In this document: one piece after another, positions 42,729 through 51,319 of the stretch
How the letters are laid out: each line of letters opens with the position of its first letter
How positions within the stretch are numbered: position 1 is the stretch's first letter
The notes under the pieces: model-generated
The model's input: the letters and a program-made list of their open reading frames with translations, nothing else
Told to the model about the DNA's origin: nothing
Databases searched by the model: none
Assembly: GCA_947383835.1 (NCBI GenBank)
Contig: CANDEV010000013.1
Span: 12,740-76,739 of the forward strand
DNA from: an uncultured Clostridia bacterium
Lineage (GTDB): Bacteria; Bacillota; Clostridia; Oscillospirales; Ruminococcaceae
DNA: 64,000 nt
Reading direction: 5' to 3'
Translations under genes and position numbers: made by a program

Positions 42729-43829
42729 ATGGCAGTCTACAAGGAAACAAAATCAAACACTTGGCGGGTAATTTACCGCTACACCGATTGGAAAGGAGAA
42801 CGAAAGCAAACACAAAAGCGCGGCTTCCTCACAAAGCGGGAAGCGCAGGCTTGGGAACGGGAGCAGCTTAACAAGGCTGCTTCCAATCTTGAAATGACAT
42901 TTGCAAGTTTTATTGACATTTACAGTACCGATATGAAAAAGAGGCTAAAGGAAAACACTTGGCACACCAAAGAGCATATTATCCGCACAAAAATACTACC
43001 GTATTTCGGTAATCGCAAAATTTCGGACATTCAGCCAAAGGACATAATGGCTTGGCAGAATGAAATGCTGAACAGCGTTGATAAAACGGGCAAAGCATAT
43101 TCTCCGGTTTATTTAAAAACTGTACATAATCAGTTAAGCGCAATTTTTAATCACGCTGTGAGGTTTTACGGACTTGCAGTTAATCCCGCCGCAAAAGTCG
43201 GGAACATGGGAAAATCCAAAGACCGAGAAATGCTTTTCTGGACGCAGGACGAATACAAGCGTTTTTCGGAAGAAATAATGGATAAACCTATTTCATTTTA
43301 CGCATTTGAAATATTATACTGGTGCGGTATCCGCGAGGGCGAGCTGCTGGCATTGACGCCGTCCGATTTCGATTTTGAACGTCAAACCGTGTCAATTACA
43401 AAATCATATCAGCGAATTAATAAGCGTGATATAATTACAGACCCCAAAACTCCCAAAAGCGTCCGAGTAATAAAAATGCCCGATTTCCTATCAGAGGAAA
43501 TTCAAGATTATATAAATCAATTATATGGCATAAAACCAACAGACAGATTATTTGAAGTTACAAAACATTACTTAAAGCATGAAATGGACAGAGGTTCAAA
43601 AGCGGCCGCTGTAAAACGGATTCGCATACATGACCTAAGACATTCACATATTTCCTTACTTATTGAAATGGGTTTCTCGGCAGTAGCAATAGCAGACCGT
43701 GTAGGACATGAAAGTATTGATATTACGTACCGATATGCACATCTTTTTCCCTCAACTCAGGCTGAAATGGCAGACAGACTTAGTTTAATCAGAAACGGAG
43801 GCGATAGTGATGTCGGCAAAAAAACTTGA
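42729..43829 (+). CDS. Tyrosine recombinase (integrase), element 2
   Basis: A 366-residue integrase. The arm-binding domain has RYTDWKGERKQTQKRGFLTK. Catalytic elements are Arg in YWCGIREGELLAL, HDLRHSHISLL and the Tyr in YRYAHLFPS. It aligns well with the integrase of element 1 and would act on the same guaA-end core. The ATG at 42729 follows AAAGGAGCGG. The MobC-like gene overlaps its last 20 bases. Confidence 0.95.
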   Translation: MAVYKETKSNTWRVIYRYTDWKGERKQTQKRGFLTKREAQAWEREQLNKAASNLEMTFASFIDIYSTDMKKRLKENTWHTKEHIIRTKILPYFGNRKISDIQPKDIMAWQNEMLNSVDKTGKAYSPVYLKTVHNQLSAIFNHAVRFYGLAVNPAAKVGNMGKSKDREMLFWTQDEYKRFSEEIMDKPISFYAFEILYWCGIREGELLALTPSDFDFERQTVSITKSYQRINKRDIITDPKTPKSVRVIKMPDFLSEEIQDYINQLYGIKPTDRLFEVTKHYLKHEMDRGSKAAAVKRIRIHDLRHSHISLLIEMGFSAVAIADRVGHESIDITYRYAHLFPSTQAEMADRLSLIRNGGDSDVGKKT

Positions 43830-44118
43830 CGGAAAGGGCAGATTTCGAAGCAAAACAATTTCATTCAGAATTTCACCCGAAGAAAATCGACAGCTTGATA
43901 TAAAAGTCAAGCTGTCGGGAATGACAAAGCAAGATTATTTGATAAATCGTGCATTACAAAAAGATATAGTTGTACAGCCAAATCCAAGAGTGTACAAGGC
44001 ATTGAAAAATCAGCTTGAAGAAGTTTTGAGTGAGTTACGGAAAATTGATAATGGTAATAATGATGAACTGCTTGAAACAATCCAACTGATTGCAACAACA
44101 CTTAACGGAACAAAATAG
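43810..44118 (+). CDS. MobC-like relaxosome accessory protein
   Basis: A 102-residue basic protein. The N-terminal part SKTISFRISPEENRQLDIKV is a ribbon-helix-helix DNA-binding type, followed by a helix with SGMTKQDYLINRAL. MobC-type proteins bind near oriT and help the relaxase. The ATG at 43810 is chosen, three bases after a GTG, with GGAGGCG before it. The gene sits between the integrase and a hairpin-rich region leading to the relaxase, as expected. Confidence 0.75.
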   Translation: MSAKKLDGKGRFRSKTISFRISPEENRQLDIKVKLSGMTKQDYLINRALQKDIVVQPNPRVYKALKNQLEEVLSELRKIDNGNNDELLETIQLIATTLNGTK

Positions 44119-44146
44119 GGGGTGCAGGGGGAGAAATCCCCTTGCC

Positions 44147-44235
44147 GCAAAGACTTTTGATATGAGGTACGAATGTCAAAAGTCTCTTTGCGTTACTTTC
44201 GCCGAAAGTAACAAAGGCATGGGCGTTCCGCCCAT
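44147..44235 (+). other. Candidate oriT, element 2
   Basis: Three successive hairpins lie just before the relaxase gene. First, GCAAAGACTTTTGA pairs with TCAAAAGTCTCTTTGC (44147-44191). Then GTTACTTTCG-C-CGAAAGTAAC (44192-44212). Then ATGGGCG-TTC-CGCCCAT (44219-44235). Such inverted repeats upstream of mob genes are typical of transfer origins. Confidence 0.6.
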
Positions 44236-44248
44236 ATGAAAGGTAGTG

Positions 44249-45241
44249 ATGCACATAGGAAAAACAATCAGCATTATCATAGGCAAAGGAAGCATTGGTC
44301 ACAATAACCGTGAGTTTATTGCACCAAATGTTGACAGAAGCAAAACATCGGAAAATATAACACTAATTTGTGAAAATCTAAAAGATATTTATCATGAGAT
44401 TTTCGATGAGGCTCTTTCCGAGTACAACGCTAAGCAGAAACGTAAAGACAGAATTATCAAAGATTACTACGAGCATATTTTCCATAGCAAGCAAGAAAAA
44501 ACTTTTTATGAGCTTGTTGTTCAAATCGGAAATAAAGATGATACGCCATGCGGTTCTGACGACGGAATACTTGCGGCGCAAATCCTTGAACAGTTTGCAA
44601 AAGATTTTTCAAAGCGAAATCCCCATATAAGAGTATTCAATTCGGTAATTCATCTTGATGAAGCAACGCCGCATTTGCATATTGACTTTGTTCCGTTTGC
44701 TACCGGCCAAAAACGTGGCTTATCAACAAGGAATTCTCTTTCTAAGGCATTGGAACAGCAAGAATTTATCGCTAAAGGACAATTTGAAACCTCGTCCAAA
44801 TTGTGGGTTGACAATGAAAAACAGCAGCTTGCGGAAATTATGAAACAGTATGATATTGAGTGGGAGCAACTTGGAACCAATAATCCTCATTTGTCTGTTC
44901 TTGATTACAAAAAACAAGAGCGATCAAAAGAAATCATACGTCTTGAAAATAAAATCGAGTGTACGGATAAATTGATACAGCGCCGTGAGGAACTGCTTTC
45001 CGACGTAGAATCGGTAATTGATAAACTGAATAGTGAGTATCAGGAAAAGCAAGTAGCAGTTGAAAAGGCAGATGAGGAGCTTTACTTAAAAAATGCAGAA
45101 CTTGTGGAAATTACCGCCGTTCTTGCCGACAATCAAGCTCTCCTTGAATCCAATACCGAGAAAATCAGAAGAATCAAGGATATTGACAGCATTGAAATAG
45201 GCAAAACTGTATTCGGCGGTAAGATTACCATTTCGCAGTAA
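44249..45241 (+). CDS. MobV-type relaxase N-terminal part, ended by a premature stop
   Basis: A 330-residue protein with a complete relaxase domain: IGKGSIGHNNREF, NAKQKRKDRIIKDYYEH, and the metal-site motif LDEATPHLHIDFVPFA. A coiled coil begins near residue 225. The frame meets TAA at 45239-45241, after ITISQ, and then continues open with DYVNLTDLAKKQIAAEN for 100 more codons. A GAA-to-TAA change in ISQEDY-like sequence explains this. Because the catalytic domain is whole, nicking may still work. The ATG at 44249 follows AAAGGTAG; a GTG three bases upstream is possible. Confidence 0.82.
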   Translation: MHIGKTISIIIGKGSIGHNNREFIAPNVDRSKTSENITLICENLKDIYHEIFDEALSEYNAKQKRKDRIIKDYYEHIFHSKQEKTFYELVVQIGNKDDTPCGSDDGILAAQILEQFAKDFSKRNPHIRVFNSVIHLDEATPHLHIDFVPFATGQKRGLSTRNSLSKALEQQEFIAKGQFETSSKLWVDNEKQQLAEIMKQYDIEWEQLGTNNPHLSVLDYKKQERSKEIIRLENKIECTDKLIQRREELLSDVESVIDKLNSEYQEKQVAVEKADEELYLKNAELVEITAVLADNQALLESNTEKIRRIKDIDSIEIGKTVFGGKITISQ

Positions 45242-45547
45242 GATTATGTAAATCTTACTGACCTTGCAAAAAAGCAGATTGCTGCTGAGAACCGAGAAAG
45301 AGAATTGTCCGCAGAGGTTGAGCTACTTAAGCATAATAATTTTGATTTATCTAATGAAAATGTTAATCTTAAAAAGGAAGTCAAAGCAATAAAATCTTTG
45401 CGGGAATCACTTAGTAAGGCATTTAGAGAGATTGAGGATTGGAAACGTAAGTATCAAAAAATTATGAATTTTATTGAATATCTTGATTTGGCAAAAAAAT
45501 TACAGGATTTTCTAAAACCACATAAAAGGGAATCACGCATACATTAA
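45242..45547 (+). pseudogene. C-terminal remainder of the interrupted relaxase
   Basis: In frame with the relaxase after its TAA. It reads DYVNLTDLAKKQIAAENRER, then coiled-coil sequence (LLKHNNFDLSNENVNLKKEV), ending at 45547. It has no good ribosome site of its own. The lack of other lesions suggests the stop codon is recent. Confidence 0.7.
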
Positions 45548-45691
45548 AATTACGGCTGCGAGGATATTTCTCTCAGCCTACTTATTTGTGTTATATTAAG
45601 ATTAAGATACGATATGTATGTATATTTTGGATGTCACAGCATTCTAACTTCATTTAAAATTTATTGTAGACATAAAGTTTTGAAAAAGCTC

Positions 45692-45720
45692 TTGAAATTT
45701 AATAAAAATAGTGGTATAAT
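45692..45720 (+). promoter_or_regulatory. Promoter of the defence-like cargo
   Basis: TTGAAA, 17 bases, TATAAT, about 90 bases before the ATG at 45809. An imperfect hairpin (GGCTGCGAGG...CTCTCAGCC) at 45552-45577 precedes it and may end the relaxase transcript. The gap 45548-45808 holds no gene. Confidence 0.65.
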
Positions 45721-45808
45721 ATATATAATAAAGTGGTATATTTGTCTGTTGAATTTTTCCTTTTCTTCAACACATAGAACCCCAAATACTTATTGGAGGG
45801 CATTGCTA

Positions 45809-48184
45809 ATGGCTAACGAGCAATATACAGAAAGTTTAACGCTTCGTGAGATGAAATGTCAAATAGGAAAAAATGACTTTGGATATGTATTCCCACAAGG
45901 TGATGTTTCTTCTGTTGATAAAATTGAAAAGCTTTTGAAAAAAGCTGGCGGGAAACCTAAGAAATGTGATTTGAATGATTACTCTCAAGGCGGCAATGGA
46001 AAAGCCAAACCCGAATATATTATTACTTTTGATGATGACATTTCAACGATTATTGTTGTTGAATGCAAAAAGAACGTAAATAAACATGAAACCTCTTATT
46101 TTAATTATCCAAGAGATTATGCCATTGATGGAGTACTCTATTACTCAAAATATCTCAAAGAAGAATATAATGTAATTGCTGTTGGAATAAGTGGAACCAA
46201 AAAGGAAAATATGAAAGTAAATACTTTCTATTGGATGAAAGGTCAAGAAATATATTCAGAAATGTCAAAAGCTCAGGACATTATTCTTGAGCCTAAAAAT
46301 TATATTGAACTAATCAAGGGAAACAAATTAAAAAAGGCATATTCACTTGACGAAATCAGAGAAACAGCTATAAATATGCATGATTATCTTAGAGAAATCA
46401 AAGTGACAGAATCACATAAACCAATTTTTATTGCAGGAATACTTATTGCATTAAACGACTCTGATTTCGCAAAAAGTTATTCTGCATTATCATCATATAA
46501 GATTGTAATGCAGAATATTCAAAGTGCTATTGAAACGGTGTTGGCTGCAAGCGATATAAAAAGTAGCAGAATAAGCTATATAAAACAGGTATTTAAAATA
46601 TTGCAGGATAACACAAAGTTTGCAGAAATACCGTTAGGACATTTCAAATCAATCACATGGTATATTGAACAGCTTGAATTGAAAATCAAACCCATGATGG
46701 ACTATGCTGACAGTACAGTTGACGCGCTCGGAGTGTTTTATCATGAATTTATTAAATATTCAGGCGGTGATGGAAGCGGTTTGGGTATTGTACTTACTCC
46801 ACAGCATTTGACAGAATTTATGTGTGATCTTGCAGGCGTTAATAAAAATAGCAAGGTAGTGGATATTTGCTGCGGGTCAGGCGCCTTTCTTGTTACAGCC
46901 ATGAGTAAAATGTTTAATAACGCAACCGCAGGTGATGTTGAGCGTATTCGCAAAGAAGGTTTATACGGCGTTGAATTTGATGACGGCTTATACACATTAG
47001 CCATTGCCAATATGATTATTCGCAAAGATGGCAAATCCAATATATATAAAGGTGATTGCTTTAACTTACAAATAACAAAAGAATTAAAAGCGAAAAATAT
47101 CAATATTGGATTAATCAATCCTCCATATTCACAAACAGATAAAGAGGAACTGGAATTTGTTGAACATTTACTTAATATATTATCTCTTGGCGGAACAGGC
47201 GTTGTTGTTGTTCCAATGAGTTGCGCTATAGGTACTAAATTTAAGGCTACCCGTGAAAGACTTTTGAAGAATCACACTTTAAAAGCAGTTTTCAGTATGC
47301 CCGATGATATTTTTTATCCTACAGGAACTAATGTGTGCGTTATGGTATGGGAAGCGCATACTCCACATGACAGCAGCCAAGAAACTTTTTTCGGATATTG
47401 CAAAGAGGACGGTTTTGTTAAGCGTAAAAAGCTCGGTCGGATTGATGCTTACAATAAATGGAAAGATATTAAAAGCGAATGGTTAAAGCTCTATCACAAT
47501 AAAGATGTTAAGGAAGGTCTTAGTGCTCGGCATTGTGTTAATGCTAAAGATGAATGGTTATGTGAAGCTTATATGAAAACATATTATAATGATGCAACCT
47601 TTGAAATGAATTTCATTCAAACAATAAGAGACTATCTTGCATTTAAAATAAAAATAGGGTTAACAGATCTTTCTGCAAGCTGTACACAAGTGAAAAAAGT
47701 TGAACTAACTCAAACATATTTGTGGTCAGAATTTTTAGTAAGTGATTTATTTTATGTATCTGTTTCAAAAGACCCCAATTTACAAAACAGTAATTCTGGT
47801 TGTGTGCCGTACATAGCTTCTTCATCAGATAACAATGGGCTTACCGCTTTTGTAGACACTCCACCATCTCAATCAGCTAACACTCTTACTATAGCAAGAA
47901 ATGGTTCTGTTGGCTCAACGTTTTACCAGCCATTTGATTTTTGTTCATCTCCAGATGACATAAGGATATTAATACCTAAATTTAAAATGAATGTTTACAT
48001 TGGTTTGTTTATTAAAACAGTCATAGAAAAGGAAAAATTTCGATATGCGTATGGCAGAAAATTAGGTACTAAAAGAATTCAAAATGTGGTAATCAAACTT
48101 CCGACAACTGTTGACGGAACTCCCGATTTTGAATATATGGAAAAATATATTAAGTCATTACCATATGCAGATAGAATTAGTTAG
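45809..48184 (+). CDS. Single-chain restriction-modification enzyme (nuclease, N6-methylase, specificity)
   Basis: A 791-residue protein joining three functions, as in Type IIG enzymes. Residues 60-130: PD-(D/E)xK-like nuclease, PE at 68-69 and VECKK with Glu85 and Lys87. Residues 305-560: Type I HsdM-like N6-adenine methylase with LTPQHLTEFM, motif I VVDICCGSGAFL (350-361) and NPPY at 437-440. Residues about 620-791: one HsdS-like target recognition domain (LWSEFLVSDLFYV, then RKLGTKRIQNVVIKLP). It would methylate host sites and cut unmodified DNA. The ATG at 45809 follows GGAGGG; an upstream extension is not supported. It is very AT-rich against the host. DUF262 and HEPN genes follow in one operon. 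Confidence 0.85.
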   Translation: MANEQYTESLTLREMKCQIGKNDFGYVFPQGDVSSVDKIEKLLKKAGGKPKKCDLNDYSQGGNGKAKPEYIITFDDDISTIIVVECKKNVNKHETSYFNYPRDYAIDGVLYYSKYLKEEYNVIAVGISGTKKENMKVNTFYWMKGQEIYSEMSKAQDIILEPKNYIELIKGNKLKKAYSLDEIRETAINMHDYLREIKVTESHKPIFIAGILIALNDSDFAKSYSALSSYKIVMQNIQSAIETVLAASDIKSSRISYIKQVFKILQDNTKFAEIPLGHFKSITWYIEQLELKIKPMMDYADSTVDALGVFYHEFIKYSGGDGSGLGIVLTPQHLTEFMCDLAGVNKNSKVVDICCGSGAFLVTAMSKMFNNATAGDVERIRKEGLYGVEFDDGLYTLAIANMIIRKDGKSNIYKGDCFNLQITKELKAKNINIGLINPPYSQTDKEELEFVEHLLNILSLGGTGVVVVPMSCAIGTKFKATRERLLKNHTLKAVFSMPDDIFYPTGTNVCVMVWEAHTPHDSSQETFFGYCKEDGFVKRKKLGRIDAYNKWKDIKSEWLKLYHNKDVKEGLSARHCVNAKDEWLCEAYMKTYYNDATFEMNFIQTIRDYLAFKIKIGLTDLSASCTQVKKVELTQTYLWSEFLVSDLFYVSVSKDPNLQNSNSGCVPYIASSSDNNGLTAFVDTPPSQSANTLTIARNGSVGSTFYQPFDFCSSPDDIRILIPKFKMNVYIGLFIKTVIEKEKFRYAYGRKLGTKRIQNVVIKLPTTVDGTPDFEYMEKYIKSLPYADRIS

Positions 48185-48196
48185 GAGTGTAAAAAC

Positions 48197-49330
48197 ATGG
48201 AAAATTATAATAATGATAGGGAAGAAAATATTCAACTGGCGGAAAACGAGAATATTGATTATGACCAGCCTGCTAATGGCGAATATGAAGAAAAAAGAAA
48301 GTTACTTGAAAAAACTAAAATTACAAAACAAACATGGTCTATAGTTGAAATATTCCAAAAAATCAAAGATGGAAAACTGATTGTGGATACAGATTATCAA
48401 AGAAACGCAATCTGGGATAATGACAAAAAAACCTCATTTATTGAATCCCTGTTTATGGAAATAATGATTCCGCCTATTTATGTTGTTGAAATTCCAGGTG
48501 AGGACTTTTTGTCAGAAAATAAATATGAAGTTGTTGATGGAAAACAGAGGTTGACAACAATTACAGATTTTCTTAATGATAAATTTAATTTAAAAGGAAA
48601 ATCATTGGAGTATTACAGGGATATTTTTGGCGAAAAGAGTTTTTTTGAAATCAAAAAATACAATGACGAAAAGGTTACTCAAATGCTGTCATATGTTCTT
48701 GATGTTTATGTAATTACAGCTAATTCTCCGGAATCAACGAAGTATGATATTTTTGCAAGGCTTAATAAAGGCGCTGAAAAATTAAAAGTGAATGAAATAA
48801 GACGTGCAATATATCATTCAGAAGTTACAAAAATAATAACACAGTTTGTTGAAAGCTATATTTCTAAGGAAGCTGACAAGCATTCTAAAGATGAATATGA
48901 AAGTGTTTTTTCACAAAATGACATAAAAAGATTTGAGGATTTTGGAAGATTTTATCGCAGCATTGCTTTTTTTATTAATTCTGATGTAGAGAAATTTAAA
49001 GTCAATGGATACAACTCTCGCCCTCGTGAAATGATTAATTCAGTTCTTCAAGGTCTGCAAGAAAAGAAAATAACAATAAAACCTGATGATGTTAAATTAA
49101 TTTTGCAAAAAACTATTGAGTTGAAAAAAATACTCGTTAAAAATATTTATAATGACTATATAATTGATGCGTGTATTCCTTATGCCTTGGATTATTGGGA
49201 TGAAATAACAAAAAATATAAGTGCAATTATTGAGGATAAGATTATTGATGGTACATTTGTTAAATCCCCGGCAACTACCAGTAATGTTAATAAACGGCTT
49301 GAAAGAATATCAACTATTTTGAAGGTTTAA
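48197..49330 (+). CDS. DUF262 (GmrS-like) protein
   Basis: A 377-residue protein of the DUF262/ParB-like family. WSIVEIFQKIKDGKLIVDTD leads to YQRNAIW. The signature VVDGKQRLTTITDFL (the DGQQR-type nucleotide-binding motif) follows, then FARLNKGAEKLKVNEIRRAI. In Type IV GmrSD enzymes this domain binds NTP and controls an HNH nuclease (DUF1524). No HNH motif is seen here. The next gene, five bases on, encodes a HEPN-like protein that could be the effector. The start is 12 bases after the restriction gene, with TAGGAGTG before it. Confidence 0.85.
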   Translation: MENYNNDREENIQLAENENIDYDQPANGEYEEKRKLLEKTKITKQTWSIVEIFQKIKDGKLIVDTDYQRNAIWDNDKKTSFIESLFMEIMIPPIYVVEIPGEDFLSENKYEVVDGKQRLTTITDFLNDKFNLKGKSLEYYRDIFGEKSFFEIKKYNDEKVTQMLSYVLDVYVITANSPESTKYDIFARLNKGAEKLKVNEIRRAIYHSEVTKIITQFVESYISKEADKHSKDEYESVFSQNDIKRFEDFGRFYRSIAFFINSDVEKFKVNGYNSRPREMINSVLQGLQEKKITIKPDDVKLILQKTIELKKILVKNIYNDYIIDACIPYALDYWDEITKNISAIIEDKIIDGTFVKSPATTSNVNKRLERISTILKV

Positions 49331-49335
49331 CAATA

Positions 49336-49974
49336 ATGAAAGAATTAAGTAAAAAAGAAATTATTACTATGCAAATAAGAGGTATAGTGATTTTTAACTA
49401 TTTGTATTTATTTAATATAATGGAAAAATCAATAAGAGATAATTTTAAAGAAAATTTAGATGAATTAGAAATAGAAATGAAAAATAGATTATATTTTATG
49501 TACGGTGGTAAATTAAACAGTTACATAGATTATAATGATGATTCCATAAAGTTAAATAATATTAAATTTAAAGCTAACGAAACATTTGACAAATTAACAA
49601 TTAACCAAATAATTAATTTAAATAAAAAATTTAAATTTATGAAATGCTTTTTAATAACAATACCGTCTGTAAATCGTACAACAGAAAACTTTGACATGCA
49701 TGACTGCATAATAAAAAATATAAAAATGAGAAATAAGCTTGCCCATGAAACACAAAGCTTCAAGCTTAGCGATCAAGAGATAATAGAAATTTTTCAAAAT
49801 AAAAAACTTGAAGAACTGTCTTATAATTTCTTATCAAATTTTGATTTAAATTTATTAGATAATGACTCAAAAGCAATTTTAAGCAATTTTTATTACATGG
49901 ATAAAATTATTAATCTTATTAAAGACAGCAGTATATACAAACAAAATTTACAACATAGTACCAATTTTAGATAA
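49336..49974 (+). CDS. HEPN-like protein partnered with DUF262
   Basis: A 212-residue helical protein. KMRNKLAHETQ near residue 137 holds an Rx4H motif (R-NKLA-H), the RNase signature of HEPN toxins. The overall plan resembles the MAE_28990/MAE_18760 HEPN group, which to my memory is often found beside DUF262 genes. It may act as an RNase in abortive infection, restrained by its neighbour. It starts five bases after DUF262, so translation is coupled. It is among the most AT-rich genes in the window. The family call is moderate. Confidence 0.6.
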   Translation: MKELSKKEIITMQIRGIVIFNYLYLFNIMEKSIRDNFKENLDELEIEMKNRLYFMYGGKLNSYIDYNDDSIKLNNIKFKANETFDKLTINQIINLNKKFKFMKCFLITIPSVNRTTENFDMHDCIIKNIKMRNKLAHETQSFKLSDQEIIEIFQNKKLEELSYNFLSNFDLNLLDNDSKAILSNFYYMDKIINLIKDSSIYKQNLQHSTNFR

Positions 49975-50058
49975 TTCAATTTATAAAAAGTTAAAATGCA
50001 TGAAAAAATTTACTAATATGTGTTATACTGTTTTAAATAAAAAATAAATGATAAAATA

Positions 50059-50091
50059 TTGATAGCATTTCCTTGATAGCTTTTTGATAGC
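50059..50091 (+). repeat. Three TTGATAGC direct repeats near the right end of element 2
   Basis: TTGATAGC at 50059, 50073 and 50084, about 100-130 bases inside the right core. Position and spacing resemble integrase arm-binding sites. The rest of 49975-50194 is AT-rich without a gene. Confidence 0.5.
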
Positions 50092-50194
50092 AAAAGTGTA
50101 AATACTCTATAGAATAAGGATAATTTGAATCAATTTGTATCAAATAAAATTATATTGCCTAAACAAAATTATTTAAGATTAATTTTGCTTTGGC

Positions 50195-50206
50195 GAATGG
50201 GAGTAA
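50195..50206 (+). other. Right attachment core of element 2
   Basis: GAATGGGAGTAA, 10 of 12 bases identical to the guaA end. After both this core and the one at 41014, ACAAATGGCTTA follows about 18 bases later. Confidence 0.5.
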
Positions 50207-50411
50207 TTACCCGACCTTGACAAATGGCTTAGGTAAGCCGTTTATTTTAATTGCAAGTGCTAATTGACACCGCTTTGATACCATTATTATTTGGTTAAAA
50301 ATAGTATGAGTGTGCAATGACGCATTATTGGGATTGCGAGTTGATAGTGTGGCAACTGGTTGTCAATATAGTGAGTACAAAAAGTTATCAACTGACAACC
50401 AATAAAATTTT
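50207..50411. mobile_element. Possible end remnant of a third element
   Basis: Downstream of the core at 50195 are motifs also found at the left end of element 2 (41026-41120): ACAAATGGCTTA, TTTGATACC near ACCGC, and GTGGCAAC. A GTGAGTACAAAAA sequence at about 50371 resembles the arm repeats of element 1, and GGTTGTCA/TGACAACC form an inverted repeat. No gene is present. Confidence 0.35.
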
Positions 50412-50442
50412 AAAGGCAGTCCAAATGAAATGGGCTGCCTTT
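50412..50442 (+). terminator. Terminator
   Basis: AAAGGCAG and CTGCCTTT form an 8-bp stem. The stretch 50443-50637 after it shows no gene. Confidence 0.55.
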
Positions 50443-50637
50443 CACCGTGTAACCTATTGTATATAGACTTTTTGTATTCATAATTGTAAAATTGTAGCTT
50501 GCTGCGTAAAACACAAAAAAGTTACAAACAAAACGCCAAAAAACGCTCCAAATTACTGATTATTAATATTTGCGCGCGGAATTTTTTATTTGACGTAATA
50601 TACGCTAATCCGTTTAAGATATGTAAGTATTTTTGTT

Positions 50638-50711
50638 AAATCAGCTTACACTATTATAGCATAAAAGATTATCACCGTCCATTTTCATATAAAATGGACG
50701 GTGATAATCTG
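50638..50711. repeat. Perfect 19-bp hairpin shared with 1.7 kb
   Basis: GATTATCACCGTCCATTTT (50667-50685), a five-base loop, and its exact complement (50691-50709). In the minus direction it is followed by TTTTATG and would end the DUF6514 transcript. The hairpin's right arm (minus strand) and its flank to 50638 match 1700-1758. Confidence 0.8.
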
Positions 50712-50714
50712 CTT

Positions 50715-50936
50715 TTAACTGTATTTTTGAATAATCAGATTTTCAAAGATCTCCGGGACATGAATAGGCGAAGCCTGAAACTCATTGAGTTTTCCGACAA
50801 TTTCGTCAGCAAAAACTTTGTCACAGGTCACATCATTTAAAATGACATTACCTTCTAATACTATGCCGTATGCGGAATATTTGCCGTTGACTTCGCTGCC
50901 GATCTTCTGTTCAGCGCATTTGTAGTTGTAAATCAT
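50715..50936 (-). CDS. DUF6514-like small protein
   Basis: A 73-residue protein: YGIVLEGNVILNDVTCDKVF then ADEIVGKLNEFQASPIHVPE. This matches the pattern of DUF6514 proteins of Clostridia, as I remember it. The ATG at 50936 is chosen because AGGAGGTACATACAG precedes it. It follows a decayed HTH gene in the same direction and is followed by a perfect hairpin terminator. Such proteins are often paired with HTH regulators; function unknown. Confidence 0.6.
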   Translation of the reverse strand: MIYNYKCAEQKIGSEVNGKYSAYGIVLEGNVILNDVTCDKVFADEIVGKLNEFQASPIHVPEIFENLIIQKYS

Positions 50937-50939
50937 CTG

Positions 50940-51164
50940 TATGTACCTCCTCATCAATATTTAGCTCGGTAAGCAGCCTCATATCAATATCACATTGCTT
51001 GCATAGCTTAATAAGCATCCCAAGCTTCGGCTCGAATACATCTCGTTCAATATTGCTAATGCACCTGTCGCTGATATTGCACATTTCCGCAAGCACTTCG
51101 GTTTATACTTTTTCTTTTCTCTGTGCATACGGAGCAACTTACCAAATTCTACACAATAATACAT
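50940..51164 (-). pseudogene. Frameshifted XRE regulator
   Basis: One frame starts YYCVEFGKLLRMHREKKKY, matching the N-terminus of the intact gene at 1455 (FGLFMRNCREEKK). The match then moves to another frame with LAEMCNISDRCISNIERDVF and EPKLGMLIKLCKQCDIDMRL. At least one small indel lies near 51105. The downstream DUF6514 gene may still be translated from its own ribosome site. Confidence 0.7.
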
Positions 51165-51319
51165 AAATTTACCTCTTATTACATTTTAAGGCATAAATCG
51201 CGTTATTAACAGGAATTACACTTCCTGTTTAAAATTTATATCCACAAAATAAGATATTTGTATTTGTGCAGCAAGCAATAAAAACCTGCTGATAAGTATA
51301 TTTTTATTGACAAAATGAC

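Larger units (their letters stand above)
41014..50206. mobile_element. Integrative mobilizable element 2 (tandem at guaA)
   Basis: About 9.2 kb between the core at 41014 and the diverged core at 50195. It holds a GIY-YIG gene, an XRE regulator, an excisionase-like gene, an integrase, a MobC-like gene, a MobV relaxase interrupted by a stop codon, and an AT-rich cargo of three genes (restriction-modification, DUF262, HEPN-like). The integrase and relaxase are relatives of those in element 1. Confidence 0.7.

Noticed and set aside
50059..50091. Repeated TTGATAGC considered as a small CRISPR-like array
   Set aside because: Units are 8 bases with short irregular spacers; no cas genes are near. 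Integrase arm sites fit better.
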